64,000 nt of DNA from Nephromyces sp. MM_2019 (GCA_015657535.1 JADHZB010000090.1:1-64000); one strand, 5' to 3'. Shown: positions 51,941-64,000, counted from the first letter of the stretch. The notes: generated by a model not told the origin, from the letters alone. Numbers and translations are program-made.

Positions 51941-54900
51941 TTAACTCTCTCTACCAGCAGCAGCTCTGTCATCATCCTTGCTATCACCCCGGATATCCTC
52001 TGAAGCTCCCAGTTCGTTAGCTGCTGACGAGCAGCTTGCCTGGTTCGATTGAATGCAAGCAGAAACATCTTTTTCCCGCATTGCTTCATCACTTGACGCA
52101 ACAACTGCCGAATTAGGGGAAAAAATTCCCTGTAGCTCTACAAACAGTGGCTTCTCTAAACCTGATATATCGCCTCCACAAACATCTTCATGAGCAGCTG
52201 TCTTCAAACCCTCAACAGGTTCCTCTGCTATGTCGCTGGCGTGGGTATTACTTGTGACAGCTGGCTGCACAGGGGAGACGCTCTGGAATGATGCATTATC
52301 TCCCCCCCAATCGCGAGCAACGCCTTGTGAGCTCGCACTACAATCTGGTAACTCTGACTCATCTAAAGCAGATTCAGACTTTACCTCCTCCATATGAAAA
52401 TCTGAAAGGACTAGCGAACTAGGCGCAGTATCTGGTGTGTGTACCGCAGGAAATGACCCGGAGGCCATACCCGACTCACCTATTGGCTCGTGTTCAGTGT
52501 ACCTTAAGTCGTGCTCAATCATATGCGCAGAATCTTCTGTATCATTTTCCGCTTCACTGCCTGAATCAAGGCGCAGTTCTTTTCTCTTGTGTATATACCA
52601 GCGCATAGCATTCGTATGTGCCTTGTCAACCCCGAACTTTCCGAGCGAAAAACTGGCTCTATATCTCTCGTTTTTGCGAGTAACACACACAGACCACTTC
52701 TTGGACTTGGTATCAAGAACAACACCGGGAGGGCGTCTAGTGATTCTCATTAAAAATTGGACTGCTTGCCTGTGGGCCTCACAAAAACCATGTTTTATAG
52801 CTGAAAAATTTCTGCGGTGGCGTTTGGCATCCTTGGTTTTCCAGATGGTGGAAAAGGCCTGAGTAACGGAGTTGTATGCTATACCTGAAAAAAGAGGTGA
52901 AGAAAGGCGTGGTTTTGGCGAATCTAGCTATACTTTGCAGAGATATGCAAGGCAGCACGCACCTTCTTTAAGATTATAGCTCTCCAGCGTGTGTAATATG
53001 TTTCGCATGCTTATATATCAAGAGCACAGGTTTTTTATAGGGATATTTTTGTTAGTATAATGTCTTGATAAAAAAAGAGTGATTCTAAGTCGTCAAAACA
53101 GTATCGAATCAACTTCACAGCGTGCACTCTATAAAAATTTTCATTTTGCGCAGTTATCACAAAAGCTTAGCAAGAAGAGAGGATTGCTCCGGGGGAAACA
53201 GCTGATTTTTAGCATATAACATTGAAATACGACACAATCTTCAAGAAATTTCAGCTCTAAACACGTGAGAACTCAAGGGAAGCTACACACCAGCTTTTAC
53301 TGGCTATACACAAAGTATTACTGGCTATACAAAAGTTTTCACTGGCTACACACAACTTTTCACTGTAGCAAATTCGACCACACACGACGCTGGAGAAAAG
53401 AAAGGAACGGAAAAGAGCAAATGATTTCGGAACAAGTCCACAAAAAATTCACACACACATTAGCACGACACCTAGTTGAAGTAACTCTATCACATTTCAT
53501 CGCCTTGTTCCGCTTACAAGAATATTGAGGAAGTTCAGAGAGTTTTTCCAGCATTTCCTCGGCTGAAAGTGAAGGTATCTCCTTCGGTATAGCCTTGGAC
53601 CACCATCCTTGATTCCACATCCTCCAATACTGCTGCTGTTTTGGGTCTAATGATAGCTCTGGAGAACCCATCACCCACTTAGAAATAGTCCCATCGCTAC
53701 TGGCATCATCGAAGCAACTTCTCCACATTGCAGCACTGTCATCCAGTACGATTTTCCGGGAAAAAACTCCTTGCGGTGTGTGCAAAGCTTTTTCCCCACT
53801 AAAAAGCTTGCCACTAGCACCATCCAATGCAGAATTAATAGAATTAGAGCTTTTATCTTCAATTCCCTGAGCAGAACCTGGTAGAGGCTTTGAATGCTCA
53901 AAAGAAAATGTAGAGTCTTCCCAGTCCCCCTTCTTGTTTGTTGAATAGATCTCATCGTCACTTTCACCGCTTGATCCTACAGATTCTACATCAGAGCCAT
54001 TATCGATGCTCGTTATGTTAGAAGCGGGAACTCCATATTTATCCGACATCTTATCATCACTCATTTCGCCATCATACAAAAACTCGCTCTTTACAAGCAT
54101 TCCAGAAGAGCGAGTTTTTGAGCAATTCTCCCTCTTCTGCTTCTTCCCGGCAAATCCATTATCTCCGCTAGGAAAGAAAAAAGCATCAGCTCCTCCAGCA
54201 GCGGATGGCGGCTTCCCATAGTCTCCTAAGCACACCTCTCTAATGCTGCTGCTAGAACTACTGCTTGAGCTACTCAGTTTTTCCACAAAGCTATTATTAC
54301 TTCCTACTCCATTGTATGCATTCAGCTGTGCAAGTCCACTGTTAACATCCTTTGAAGGATGCATGAAGGAGTAGCTGCTTGGATTAAACCCAGCGCCACC
54401 CCCTCCTCCATGAAAATTCCGATTTCCAGATAGAGCAGCAGCTCTAGTAGAAGCAGCTCTTGCCCTCTTTGGCTTCCTATCAACCTCAATAGGGTTTTCA
54501 TTAGCATCAGGAGGTTCTTGCCTTCCAACAGGTGATAAACTCCCGCGTGAAAACAAATCTTCAAGTCCTGTATTGCATCGTCGGGCGGAGGTCTTTTCAG
54601 CAAAAACATCTTCAACTGCTAAATGATACCTCTTTTGCCCAGTTTTTAGAGCTTCAGCGCTGGTGCTATTATTCATAGTATTACCAGCGATGCTGCCATG
54701 GGAAAAACCGCTACCACCACCGCTTGAGCTTGGTAATGGCGGCGAAGGAAACGCGGAAAATGATTCTTCACCTACTTCTCCAGACACACACGAGTCTGCC
54801 ATGCTGGCAACACTACTACCACAACTTGATGAGCTTTTTCCAGCAGAGACGGTAGGATAACTACTATTCAGCAATTTGTTTGAAGACGATCCAGCGGTAG

Positions 54901-57705
54901 GTTGAGTCTCTTGGAAAAGCGTAGAAGCCGTTGCAATGTTATCGAGTAAGCTCATTCCATAGTCACCTACCCAATTCAAAAATTGCTGCCCTCTAAGCTG
55001 CCCGACGGCGAGTTGATGAGCCCGTCGCTTTAGATAGCACACATCATCATTTATGTGTGGCTCTTCAAAGCAATCTGCAGCTGAATTGTTCGAGATTAAA
55101 TCGCGAGGAAATGAAACAGTAGGAGGTGATAAGGAATAAGCCATCGCCGCGGAAATCAGCGGTATATCACTCATATCCTCCACGATGGTATGAAGAGGTC
55201 TTCCGTCTGCTACACTCGCTAAAAAAGGAGAACTTAATTCACCCACATGCTCTTCTTCAGGGGGGGATGTATGCAAATTTCTACCCGAATCGAACGCGCG
55301 ATGATGAGCTGGTTGTAATGCAGCAGCAGAGGAGATGGGAGATGCGGGAAAAGCAGCTACCATGTTCTCAGTCTTGCCACTATTTGAGGTATGCACACAC
55401 GGTTTAGCACCAGATTCATCATCTCTCGGTACCTTCAAGGAGCTACCACTAGCAGTCAAGCGATGAACTGAGCAGGTTCTCAGTTCTCTCTGAGAGGCTG
55501 CTGAGTCCTCTTTTAAAGCTTCAGAGGCATGTAATGAAGAAGAACTCTCCTCTAATATATCAGCAGGCTCCAAACCAACATTGGACACTAGTTTTCCCTC
55601 TTCTTGCATCTTCGGGGAGACGGCTTCATCCTTGAGTTTGCATGAAGAAGAGGAAGGAATAGCGGCAGACGATGAGAGTTGATCGCTAGCTTCATCATCA
55701 CGCTTATTCTCACCCTTGAAAGCCTCTGATTGAATCGCAATGCTTCTCGTCGGCGCTACGGATACACCACCACTCAGTTCCACTGGTGATTTTGAGATTT
55801 TTGAAACATCCGCAGACGAGCTGCAAAGCTCAGGCTGTCGCAGTAAACTGCAGCCAGCACCTCGTGAAGACAGATGAGGTTCAGATAGATTTTCTCTTTT
55901 ACTAAGCTTATTGACGTTTTGCACTCTCTGTGGGCGCAACAGGGAGTTAAAAGATGAAAAGATATCCTCTTCGGATATGTTTAAGCTCCGAGCTAGCGAT
56001 TCCCGCCTCCTGTAATATTCTGCAAGGCATGTGTGCTGAAATGATCGAGGAACTCCGCTTATATGCTCCTTAGCAAGCACTTTACCCGAGAAAGATGTCC
56101 CGTCTTGTGGCTTTATCTTAGAACTTGAGATTTGATCATCGTAAGTTGCACGCTCATTAAAAGTTGATGCGTGTGTGAATGCTGTCTGCATATTTTTTGA
56201 TCTTGCAGCCGAATCTTCTCTAGAACTGCTGGAGGAAGTTGTTGGGTTACTACCAAAAGCGAAAACATCAGCTTCAGACGATGGTAGGTTCTTGACATTT
56301 TCAGTGTGTTCATCCTCGGCAGATGAACTCCATAAGCCATCGTCTTTTTCATGGCCGTTAACAGTGAGGAAGAGAGACTGATCTGCCTTCTCATGAAGCT
56401 TCTTCATTCTGGAGAAATAATAGTTATCTAGCTTAGAAGTAGCTATTTGGACTGGGTTGGAGAGATGAGGGGATCTCAAGGTGTCTGGCTGGGTAAGAGG
56501 AGATGGTAGGTGCTTACCATCTGAAAAAGCAAACACTTCATCCACCACGGCCATGATAGTAGCTGAAAGCACATGTTCAGAAGGAATGAAAGTATGAACG
56601 AGGGTAGTGAGATGAAGCAACAGTAACAAGGGGTACACACACGAACTAGCAGAAAAAAGGGGCATATACAATAAAGCAGCCAGTAACAGGGGGTACACAC
56701 ATGAAACAGCAGCAAAAAAGGATAACAACGCAGGTATAAGAGTTCAAAAGATGTGGAATCCATCAAGAGTGGAATGAGGAGGCCATCTAATCAAAGGTGA
56801 GGTGCTATAAAAAACTGTATAAAAGGGCTTAATGATGGAAAACGAAGATGAAGTGACACACACCTCAAGCTGGAGGAAAACAGCTTCAAAGAAAATATCA
56901 ACAACCCTACCTGGCAGGGCCATGTTGGCATCAAAAGATTTTCCCAACACTTTGAACATCGGCTCCATCACATCATGTGTGTAGAAGTTCAGTTGCCGGC
57001 AGTTTTTTGCTCTTAAAATTTCTTCGACATGAAACTGGAAAGGTCGATACATGAGCTGCCTCTTCCAGGCTGGCTGCACCTTTGCCAGCCCATTCAAAAG
57101 GGCCATACAAGACTCCTGAACTTCAAAGCAGCTTCTCATCACTTTAGAAGAAGAATTTAATAGAGGATGTCTTGGGCTAATAAACTGAGCCCTCGTCCAA
57201 GGCGAATCTATAGAAAAGAGAGGAAAAAGAGGAGTGAAAAGAAGAGCTTCAATTGTGAAAAATTAAGTTCTCTAAGAACGAAGAGTCGAGAAATTCAAAG
57301 AGAATGGTCAGAAGGAGTAATTTCAGTCGAAAAAGCTAGTGTATGGTAGAGAAACTGTAACACACAAGGAGCTCATAAAATGATTAGAAACAATTAGGGT
57401 CAGCACTTTAACCCAAAGAAGCTAACGCTTGGGATACACTGCAACACACAAGGAGATCAAAAAGGCTTGAAGATGCGATCAGTCAAACATCTAAAGCCCT
57501 GAAGATGCAACTCCCATTAATAATCAAAATGTGTGCGAGCTTTACCTCTCATGGCAGCTGCATTATCGCCAGGCGGTTCTGGCTGTTTCAATCTATGATG
57601 AAGAGCCATTGATAACTTCGTCTCATAATTTCGCCTCCTCCTCTTCCAGAGGATATCCCATGATCTTGCCTCATTATCCAAGCTCCCATCACAATCTTCA
57701 TCCAT
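51941..57705 (-). CDS. ApiAP2-type transcription factor with tandem AP2 domains (four exons, 1,481 aa)
   Basis: Exons in transcription order are 57705-57546, 57207-56911, 56562-53518 and 52884-51941. Donors are AGAG|GTAAAG, CCAG|GTAGGG and TCTT|GTAAGC, acceptors are CTATAG, CTTTCAG and TTTTTTCAG, and every junction is phase 1. ATG 57705 has an in-frame TGA upstream. Two AP2 DNA-binding domains sit at about residues 1168-1216 (FSTIWKTKDAKRHRRNFSAI, then KHGFCEAHRQAVQFL) and 1217-1270 (PPGVVLDTKSKKWSVCVTRK, then FSLGKFGVDKAHTNAMRWY). Exon 3 is necessary to start the first domain, which ties the two large open frames into one gene. An N-terminal helical segment (about 70-150: ALLNGLAK, FHVEEILRAK, VMEPMFKVLG) resembles the ACDC domain found with AP2 domains; this is tentative. 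The roughly 1,000 residues between are Ser-rich and probably disordered. Likely a sequence-specific transcriptional regulator. Confidence 0.87.
53294..53365. repeat. Tandem repeat of about 21 bp in AP2 intron 3
   Basis: Three to four imperfect copies of a unit containing TTTTACTGGCTATACACAA, inside the 633-bp intron between AP2 exons 3 and 4. Confidence 0.85.
56615..56721. repeat. Two-copy direct repeat (about 59 bp) in AP2 intron 2
   Basis: Copies at about 56615-56660 and 56674-56721 share AAGCA, CAGTAACA, GGGGTACACACA and GCAG...AAAAAGG with few differences. They lie in the intron between exons 2 and 3, close to its 3' splice site. Confidence 0.8.
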
Positions 57706-58298
57706 CTTTAAAGGCTTGAAGAGGTCTCATCTAATAGAAAATCAGCTATAATTTCTTACAAAATTGAAGGCTAGTTTTTCATTATACTACATATACCCAA
57801 ATTTTGCTACTCCAAGGCTGTATGGAGTATCGACGGGAAAGCCCCAGTTAGAGGGATGAAGCTGAAACAAACTGATAACTCTCAGACCTTGTGTGTGGGA
57901 TTTGGGTAGCCCTGAGAAACAACACACAAACATAGTATGTAGGTTACTGATGCAAGATTGGATGCATAACCAGTAGATCTATACAAGCTGCTGCTCACAT
58001 TCCTCACGGTAGAGCAGGGTTTGAAATATCAAAGAATTTAGATTCAGGCCGAATAGAGGCAGGAAGATGAGATATCTACCCCGGAAATCAACAGGACTCT
58101 ATACTTGCAACAATAGGATAATGTGGGATTCTGATAGTTATGAGCAACTCTCAGCTGTATAGGCAATGGATATCAAAGAAGCAAGCAGTTGAGTGAAATG
58201 ATAGCAAAAAGCCTGCATCTTCTTCTCTGTGAAATTAGGGTTTTTCGGTATTAGTGTTGAACGTAACGTATGTGAAGAAGTTAGGCATAAATTCATGA

Positions 58299-58320
58299 TG
58301 TGCGTGTGTGTGTGTGTGTG
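58299..58320. repeat. (TG)n microsatellite
   Basis: About ten TG units with one C interruption near the start. Confidence 0.95.
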
Positions 58321-61300
58321 ACTAGGAAAGAGTTTAGAGTATGTGAAGATACTAAACATCTTCCAGTAGTGTCTGCGACTAAAGATAAGTATACATAATG
58401 TAGGTTCTAGACTGAATTATATCAGCGAAAGAATATCCAATATTCCAAACTAGTGATTCTTTGAAAATACATCGAATAAATCCATCTAAACGCTACTCAA
58501 AATAGAGTTTCACACTCCAAACAATCAATTAAACTAGAAATCAAGCGATTACATCAACTTCAAAAGTCAAAACGATGTGAATTCCACTAAATTTCGATAT
58601 TAAAGCGAGTGTCAATCAAATTGGATAAAAGTAAAAATTGGTAATTCATCACTTTAAAGGCCTAAAAAAGCGTGCCGGTAGAAGAAATCAGCAGATCATA
58701 ACAGGCCTAGGATTGATCGGCATCAGCTTCTCTTCAAAGCAAGTAAATTTGATGGCACCTACAGATTTACTTGCTCAATAATAGTATAAGCTCTTTTCTG
58801 CTGCACTCTCAAATTCAGGAATAAGAATTTCACTACTGAATGAATCATGTAAAGGAATAAACAAATTTCATCATCAAATCAAACAGTAAATCCTGAGAGT
58901 TCTGGTAGAACTACCCGTGCTTTACATGCTATTGCAGAATCTCAATAAAAGGTGGTGTGTGTGCTTAAATTGATGCATGGGGTGCACAGGATGTAGTATA
59001 CGCTAAAAGGGTGTTTTGAGAAATCACTGAGGATGCAATATTCTCTCACCTCCCTGATTGTGAAAAAAAATGGTAGAAAATGTGTAAAAAGAACTGAATA
59101 TCGCAGATTATAAGATCAGAAGAATATGAAAATAGTGAAATGATAGGGAACGGCAGCGGAAATCCTCCTAGCTATGTAATTCCTCAAAAATCGCAAAAAA
59201 AAAGCTCAAACGCACATACTCAATCCTTCCTAACGAGTGCGTGTTCAAACTTTGTTGCTTCCACCAAAATGATAAGCACAGAAGCTATAGGCTTTTTACA
59301 AAGCCCCCAAGCCAGTGCTGATGCTAACTGTTCAAAAGCGATAAAATACATCATTTTAAAGTTTATTAAAGCAAAGAAACCTTAAAAAATTGCCTCTTCT
59401 CAAAGGGAGCAAATATTGATGTCTAAAAGACTAAAAACAAGCAAATAATCTATAGATGAATTTTATAACTTTATAAAAATCCTTGTAGTACTAGGACTTA
59501 AAAGACATAATAGAAATTGTTAGATCTTTAAAAATATAATTAATTTTATCAAGAATTGTAGGGAGTGCGAGCTACTTATACGCTACAAAGAAAATTATGA
59601 TTTCAAAGTAAAAGAAAAGCAGCAAAAGAGTACTCAGTTTCGATAAAATAAAAAAAACACACACACGCATGAAGCTAAAAAATTGCAAAAGCTGAAAAAG
59701 CCATTATCAAATCTCCTGCCATATGATCAGCCACGTGGGATAATCAGAACAATACCTACTAAATAGCTTGGGGATTCTATGACACGCTTTTGGAAAGATT
59801 CTATGCTTAGTGCAGAATTCTTAACGATGCATTAAACTCCTGAAAAAGCATGAAAATTCTTTTTTGTTGTTCTGCGATGTGTGGATAATGCAAAATAGAG
59901 CGGTATTTCTTGATCATGTCTTCTAGCTTGTGAAAATTTTATCATCAGAAAAGGAAAGTTTTGAGCACAGAGGAATTATCCTATGCCACACCCATCCAAA
60001 AAGCAACTACACGAAAAATTCATCAAAACATGCGAAAACAGCAGTGGGCCATGCTCAAGTGGCAAATTAAAGGCTTTACCATTGCTTAGTACACAGTATG
60101 AAGTTGAATATTTATACGCTACTGCTAGGCCTACAAAGCAAAGAATTTAAACAAAGCAATTACGATATAAAAACTATCAAGAAAAAATTCCTGAAATTGC
60201 ACGGCAAACAGCTTTATTCATTTCTGCTACAACGCCGTCTATATGTTAGAAACTACTAGAGAACAGATGTAATCAAACTAGAGCAAATGATAGAGAGAGA
60301 GACATATATGTATGTCATCATTACATCACCCTTGCGGAAGTGGAAGCAATCGATCTCCTCAAAAAAAATGGTTGAAAAAAGTACAAAAAAGTAAAAAAAT
60401 ACAATCCCCAACATTTTGTAGATTCATCAGTTGGTGTATATTGATTCTTATCTATAGAACCAGTAAACGTTATACCTCTAAAATTATAGCCTCTCATCGT
60501 ATTTGATCTGTTAAATCCTTTTTTAGCAGTTTGAAATTCACAAAAGAAGCTTCATTCCCAAAGAACGGTTGAGCACCGCCGGCAACATCAGGTGCCCACC
60601 GAAAGGTATTGACTATTCATTCGCTGCAAGGAGAGGCATAACTATCTATATACAAAGTAACTTGTGGTCACAAATGCCGAGTTTAGCAGAACCAGATGAA
60701 TAAGTTAGGGTTTAAATAAAATATTGTAAAGCGTCATTCCTCGAGGAGGAAATCGTAATGGCAGTTGTTACGAGCTGAAAAAAAATTGGCCGCACAATTA
60801 TTAAAGGTAGCAAAGATGTTAAATCGATGTTATATAAAGTGTACTGCTAGCTAGTAAGAGCAAAGCAGTTGTCTGTGACACGAAATTTCCAATCTCCACC
60901 TCAACTGTAACCTACCCTCAAAAGGAGTAACAGGTGTACGTACACCCACTACTTCAGCAAGAAGAGGGCCTGCCTCTATCAAAATATATCCATTTAAAAT
61001 ACTTGCGCAAACCACTCAAGATGCAACTCTGATGCCTTCAAATTCGTCGTGGTGTCCAGTAGGCTTTGTACCTCTCGTATGCAGTTTATACCCAATTTCT
61101 AGTCGCATTAGAGCGAAAAAAAAATTCACAAAAATAGCAGCTGAAACCGTTGAGAAAATCTTGCTTCAATGTGGAAATTAATTTTAGTCAATCATTACGC
61201 GAATTTCCAACGATAGTATGAATTATCATGAAGAATTACACTTACTCTTGATTTGTGAGTGAGATTAGTAATAAAAAACTGCGAAAGTTTGAACCCAGTG

Positions 61301-61612
61301 AGTAAAATTTTTTGTAATGAAGGATATGAATTCAGCTGCATGTGCTGAGCATGCAATTCACACACCAAGCCGACCGCGCACAGGCGTCGAAGTTTAGTAA
61401 AAAAACAGTCAAAAGCGAGAAAACGAGCATTTTTGCAGCTTCATAAGACCTTTGGACTGCAGTCACGTTTGTCAGCGTTCACAAACAAACATTACCATAA
61501 AAGCCACGAGTCTTGTGCGTAAGCCGAAGGAGCGAAGGACTGTTTTTTAGCGTGTCGACTCAGCAAAACGAGCTCAGCTTGCCAACGCAATTACATCGAT
61601 GGGTATTGTGGG

Positions 61613-61740
61613 TAGCAGCACACACACATGCTATCACTTTTTATCCACAGTTATAATGTTTAGCAGCACACACACATAATATCGCTTTTTATCCCCAGGT
61701 ACTAGGTTTAGCAGCACACACATGCATACTATCGCCTTTG
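61613..61740. repeat. 48-bp tandem minisatellite, about 2.7 copies
   Basis: Units start at 61613, 61661 and 61709 with TAGCAGCACACACA, then ATATCGCTTTTTATCC or a close variant. The exact 48-bp periodicity is visible by eye. It is non-coding, about 3.9 kb upstream of the AP2 start codon. Confidence 0.92.
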
Positions 61741-63045
61741 TTAATGGGAAAACCTCCCCCACCCAGCAGGGGCGCAGGTACAAAAACCACATTACCCTGC
61801 TGCCTTCCTACGGGCATTGTACCAATTACATGTCTTTCTATATTATTCTAGGAAACGGATATGGACACAATTCCGTTCAAAAAGCGAACACTTGTCGGCT
61901 GATCACAAAAAAATTTCTTCTTTCCGCGATTGCTAGCTCTCTGCCAGCACTGAACTTCCAGAAAAATTACGAAATCATCCATACCTGTCGGTAAATATTA
62001 AAAGCTTCGACTAAGAAAAAGAAAGGTGCCCAAGTGATGCTATAAAACCAGAATCATCAGAATAGATCAAAAAGAGTGAAAAGGGTAAATGATTTTGTTA
62101 GGAACTTTTTCGTAGACCTTTTCCAGGTTATCTATAAGTTGCAATTTTAGCTTCATTAATCTGATAATTACCATCGTCTAATGAAAGCTAAATAAAGAGC
62201 TTTCAAGTAAAAGGCAAAAAAAAAGTCTAAATAATCCTCTGTGAGCACCTCGTTACATGCTTCCTATTCGTCATGTTGCTCATCGTACATGAAAGACACC
62301 AGAAATCCCAGCATGCAAAATAATGCGACAATTTTCCTTACTTGTATCGCACTCCCGACAAATTCGCAGTGGGTTGCTTCGGAGGTATACTAGAAAAAAA
62401 TTTGAGGGTGACTGCGTTTCTGCAATTCGAAATCCTTGGCAAAGTACCTGGGAATCAGCATATAGTACTTTGGGATTACAGCACAGAGGATGTGTAAATA
62501 CGTGTTACACTCTGGTGCAACGATACTTCTATTAACAAGGCAGATATAGAATTTTCGTCTTTAGCTGGCTGCTGGCAAAAATCGAGAGAAGAGAGCACAC
62601 CTGTTCAGCTCCATACGTGTTACCAAGTAGTCTCTTATAGTTGTTAGGTGAAAAAAGAAGATTTTGCGTTGCTTCCACGATTGATCAATAGTCACATCTC
62701 CAGAAAGATCTGCTTCTTATAAGTCAAAGAAAGGTCTTACACTAACAAAAATTAATGCAAAATAATAGTATACTCGCTAACAATCCTAAAAATCATGCTA
62801 TTTCCCCGTTTTTAAGTAGTCCTTAAATGAGCATGACTGTATGAGGGAGCATGTTTTCTAATCACTTTTTTGTTTATTCCAATGGAAGAGATATTTTTCC
62901 CTATAAGACTGTAAATTCTGATGAAACCGTATCGTAAATCTTGCATCCTGCAAGAGTGCTAAGTTTTCCGATTTTGCAAATAGTAGGAGCATAAATCAGT
63001 TTGACTTCTATTGCAAAATCATATTCCTCAAAAAAATCCTTCCAT

Positions 63046-63312
63046 ATGGCAGAATATGCTCATTTAGCTCTCCTTGTGATCAGCGGTGATTGTAATGATT
63101 GCACGATTCAGCAGCTAAAGAAATGGCTAGAACTGAAAGTACCGAAAGTGGCAGGTTTTGCGGAAAATTTTATGAACTTCAGGCTTTACCTGCAACTAGT
63201 GCGGCCTTTCTGGCTAGTTGAACACCCTAGACTGCAAGTTTCAATTTTTACAGAACTTGATAATTTCGTAACTCCCATATGGCAGTACACTCGTTTCTGG
63301 TGCCTGAAATGA
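63046..63312 (+). CDS. Possible 88-residue small protein, unknown function
   Basis: An ATG frame begins MAEYAHLALLVISGDCNDCT, contains IQQLKKWLELKVPKVAG and ends TRFWCLK before TGA. Its base composition looks less A/T-rich than the flanks, and the amino-acid mix is protein-like (several Trp, Cys and Leu heptad-like spacings). No family is recognised and there is no conserved start context. It could be a real small gene, part of a longer spliced gene or a chance frame. Confidence 0.28.
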   Translation: MAEYAHLALLVISGDCNDCTIQQLKKWLELKVPKVAGFAENFMNFRLYLQLVRPFWLVEHPRLQVSIFTELDNFVTPIWQYTRFWCLK

Positions 63313-64000
63313 ACTGGAAGTTTTTGAAAAATCGTAAAAAGTGAGGATTTCCGACGAGTTCTACGTTTTAACTAAGGTGAATCAATGAAATGAACTGTTT
63401 TTATTGCCGTTCAAGGCTTTTTTTATAGTGGTAATGCAGTCACTACGGGGAAATTTCATCAAAGCGCTTATTCTAGTATTTAAGCAGATTGAAGTGCAAT
63501 TTTTTGCGTGACGAGTAACATGAAATTTTATTATTTTTCTCACAGAAATTATCTGAGTAGACCTACCGTAGGGAAGGGAGAATCGTAACAATTAAGGGTT
63601 GTTCGCTTTGATAGATTACCACTAGGTGCTGCTGGTTGAATTTTGTGATAAAGCTTTGAAGAATTTTAAGGTAAATTTAACGGAAAAAGCTTTGCGGTGG
63701 AGACGAGAAATAAATTTTGCGTGAACTACAAACACAATGACTTCTCTAAAAAACTGTGTTAATTAAAGGTGGCCATGCCATATCTGTGTTATATTAAATG
63801 CCAATAGGTTCGATTGAACCCGCTTAAAGAAGGCCAGCTTTTTCGGGCGAAAACAATTACTTCGTTATTGGAATTGTTTCTAGTTAAGTATATTCCAAGC
63901 ACAAAAATTAGAAATAAATAGAGCAAAAGTGCTTCCGAAATAGAGTATTAACGTAGTAGTCGATGGGAAATTCGAAGCTGCTAAAGTAGGTTACTATCTC
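63313..64000. other. Window end, no supported gene
   Basis: The top strand becomes T-rich again. I see no coding signal before the edge. A GGTTCGATTGAACC inverted repeat occurs near 63808-63821 but does not form a tRNA T-arm. Confidence 0.5.

Larger units (their letters stand above)
57706..63045. other. Long region upstream of the AP2 gene, no supported gene
   Basis: A-rich top strand over more than 5 kb, presumably holding the promoter and 5' UTR (perhaps 5' UTR introns) of the AP2 gene. Short frames at 59140-59385 and 61722-61994 show no motif. Repeats lie near 58.3 and 61.6-61.7 kb. Confidence 0.55.

Noticed and set aside
56744..56910. Extension of AP2 exon 2 through GAG|GTGTGT or to its own stop
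   Set aside because: That donor leaves phase 0 and conflicts with the phase-1 acceptor of exon 3, whereas CCAG|GTAGGG at 56911/56910 restores the frame.
63808..63821. GGTTCGATTGAACC, resembling a tRNA B box
   Set aside because: It is a simple palindrome. The T-stem, acceptor stem and A box are missing.

Overview
This is a nuclear genome segment from a eukaryote. The genes are interrupted by spliceosomal introns with standard GT...AG ends, intergenic DNA is AT-rich and long, and microsatellites are frequent. A large protein with two tandem AP2 DNA-binding domains at its C-terminus (ApiAP2 type) points to an alveolate, most likely an apicomplexan. I cannot name the genus. I found no rRNA, tRNA, CRISPR array, prokaryotic operon, virus-like gene or transposase.

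Layout. At 0.2-1.7 kb (+) lies a two-exon gene for a small protein with a hydrophobic N-terminal half and a CxxC...DHxxP...HCxxC zinc/HNH-like C-terminal half. At 8.4-12.7 kb (-) lies a 1,444-residue single-exon protein with one CCCH zinc finger. At 18.1-19.2 kb (+) lies a two-exon pterin-4a-carbinolamine dehydratase. At 22.4-24.3 kb (+) lies a single-exon Sec14-like CRAL-TRIO protein. At 25.0-26.6 kb there is a tentative head-to-head pair: a 61-residue ORF (-) and a three-exon 145-residue protein (+) with a mitochondrial-type N-terminus. At 28.1-36.6 kb (+) lies a 17-exon PRP39, the U1 snRNP splicing factor. At 42.4-47.9 kb (+) lies a multi-exon DDT/WHIM protein related to RSF1/CECR2 chromatin-remodelling subunits. 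At 51.9-57.7 kb (-) lies the four-exon AP2 protein, 1,481 residues. Exon borders were worked out by hand from splice signals, reading phase and family similarity.

The confident genes are mostly nuclear information-processing functions: a CCCH protein, PRP39, a DDT/WHIM chromatin protein and an AP2 transcription factor. One pterin enzyme and one lipid-transfer-type protein accompany them. Nothing suggests an operon or a shared pathway.

Two larger-scale features stand out. First, the top strand is T-rich (and G over C) around plus-strand genes and A-rich (C over G) around minus-strand genes, including the intergenic DNA. The switches fall roughly at 4, 14.8, 37, 41, 48.5 and 63 kb. Second, a perfect 34-bp inverted repeat with a 5-nt loop sits at 14.85-14.92 kb, close to one of the divergent switches. 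Several kilobases at 3.5-8.4, 14.9-18.1, 19.2-22.3, 36.6-42.4, 48-51.9 and 57.7-63 kb hold no gene I can support.
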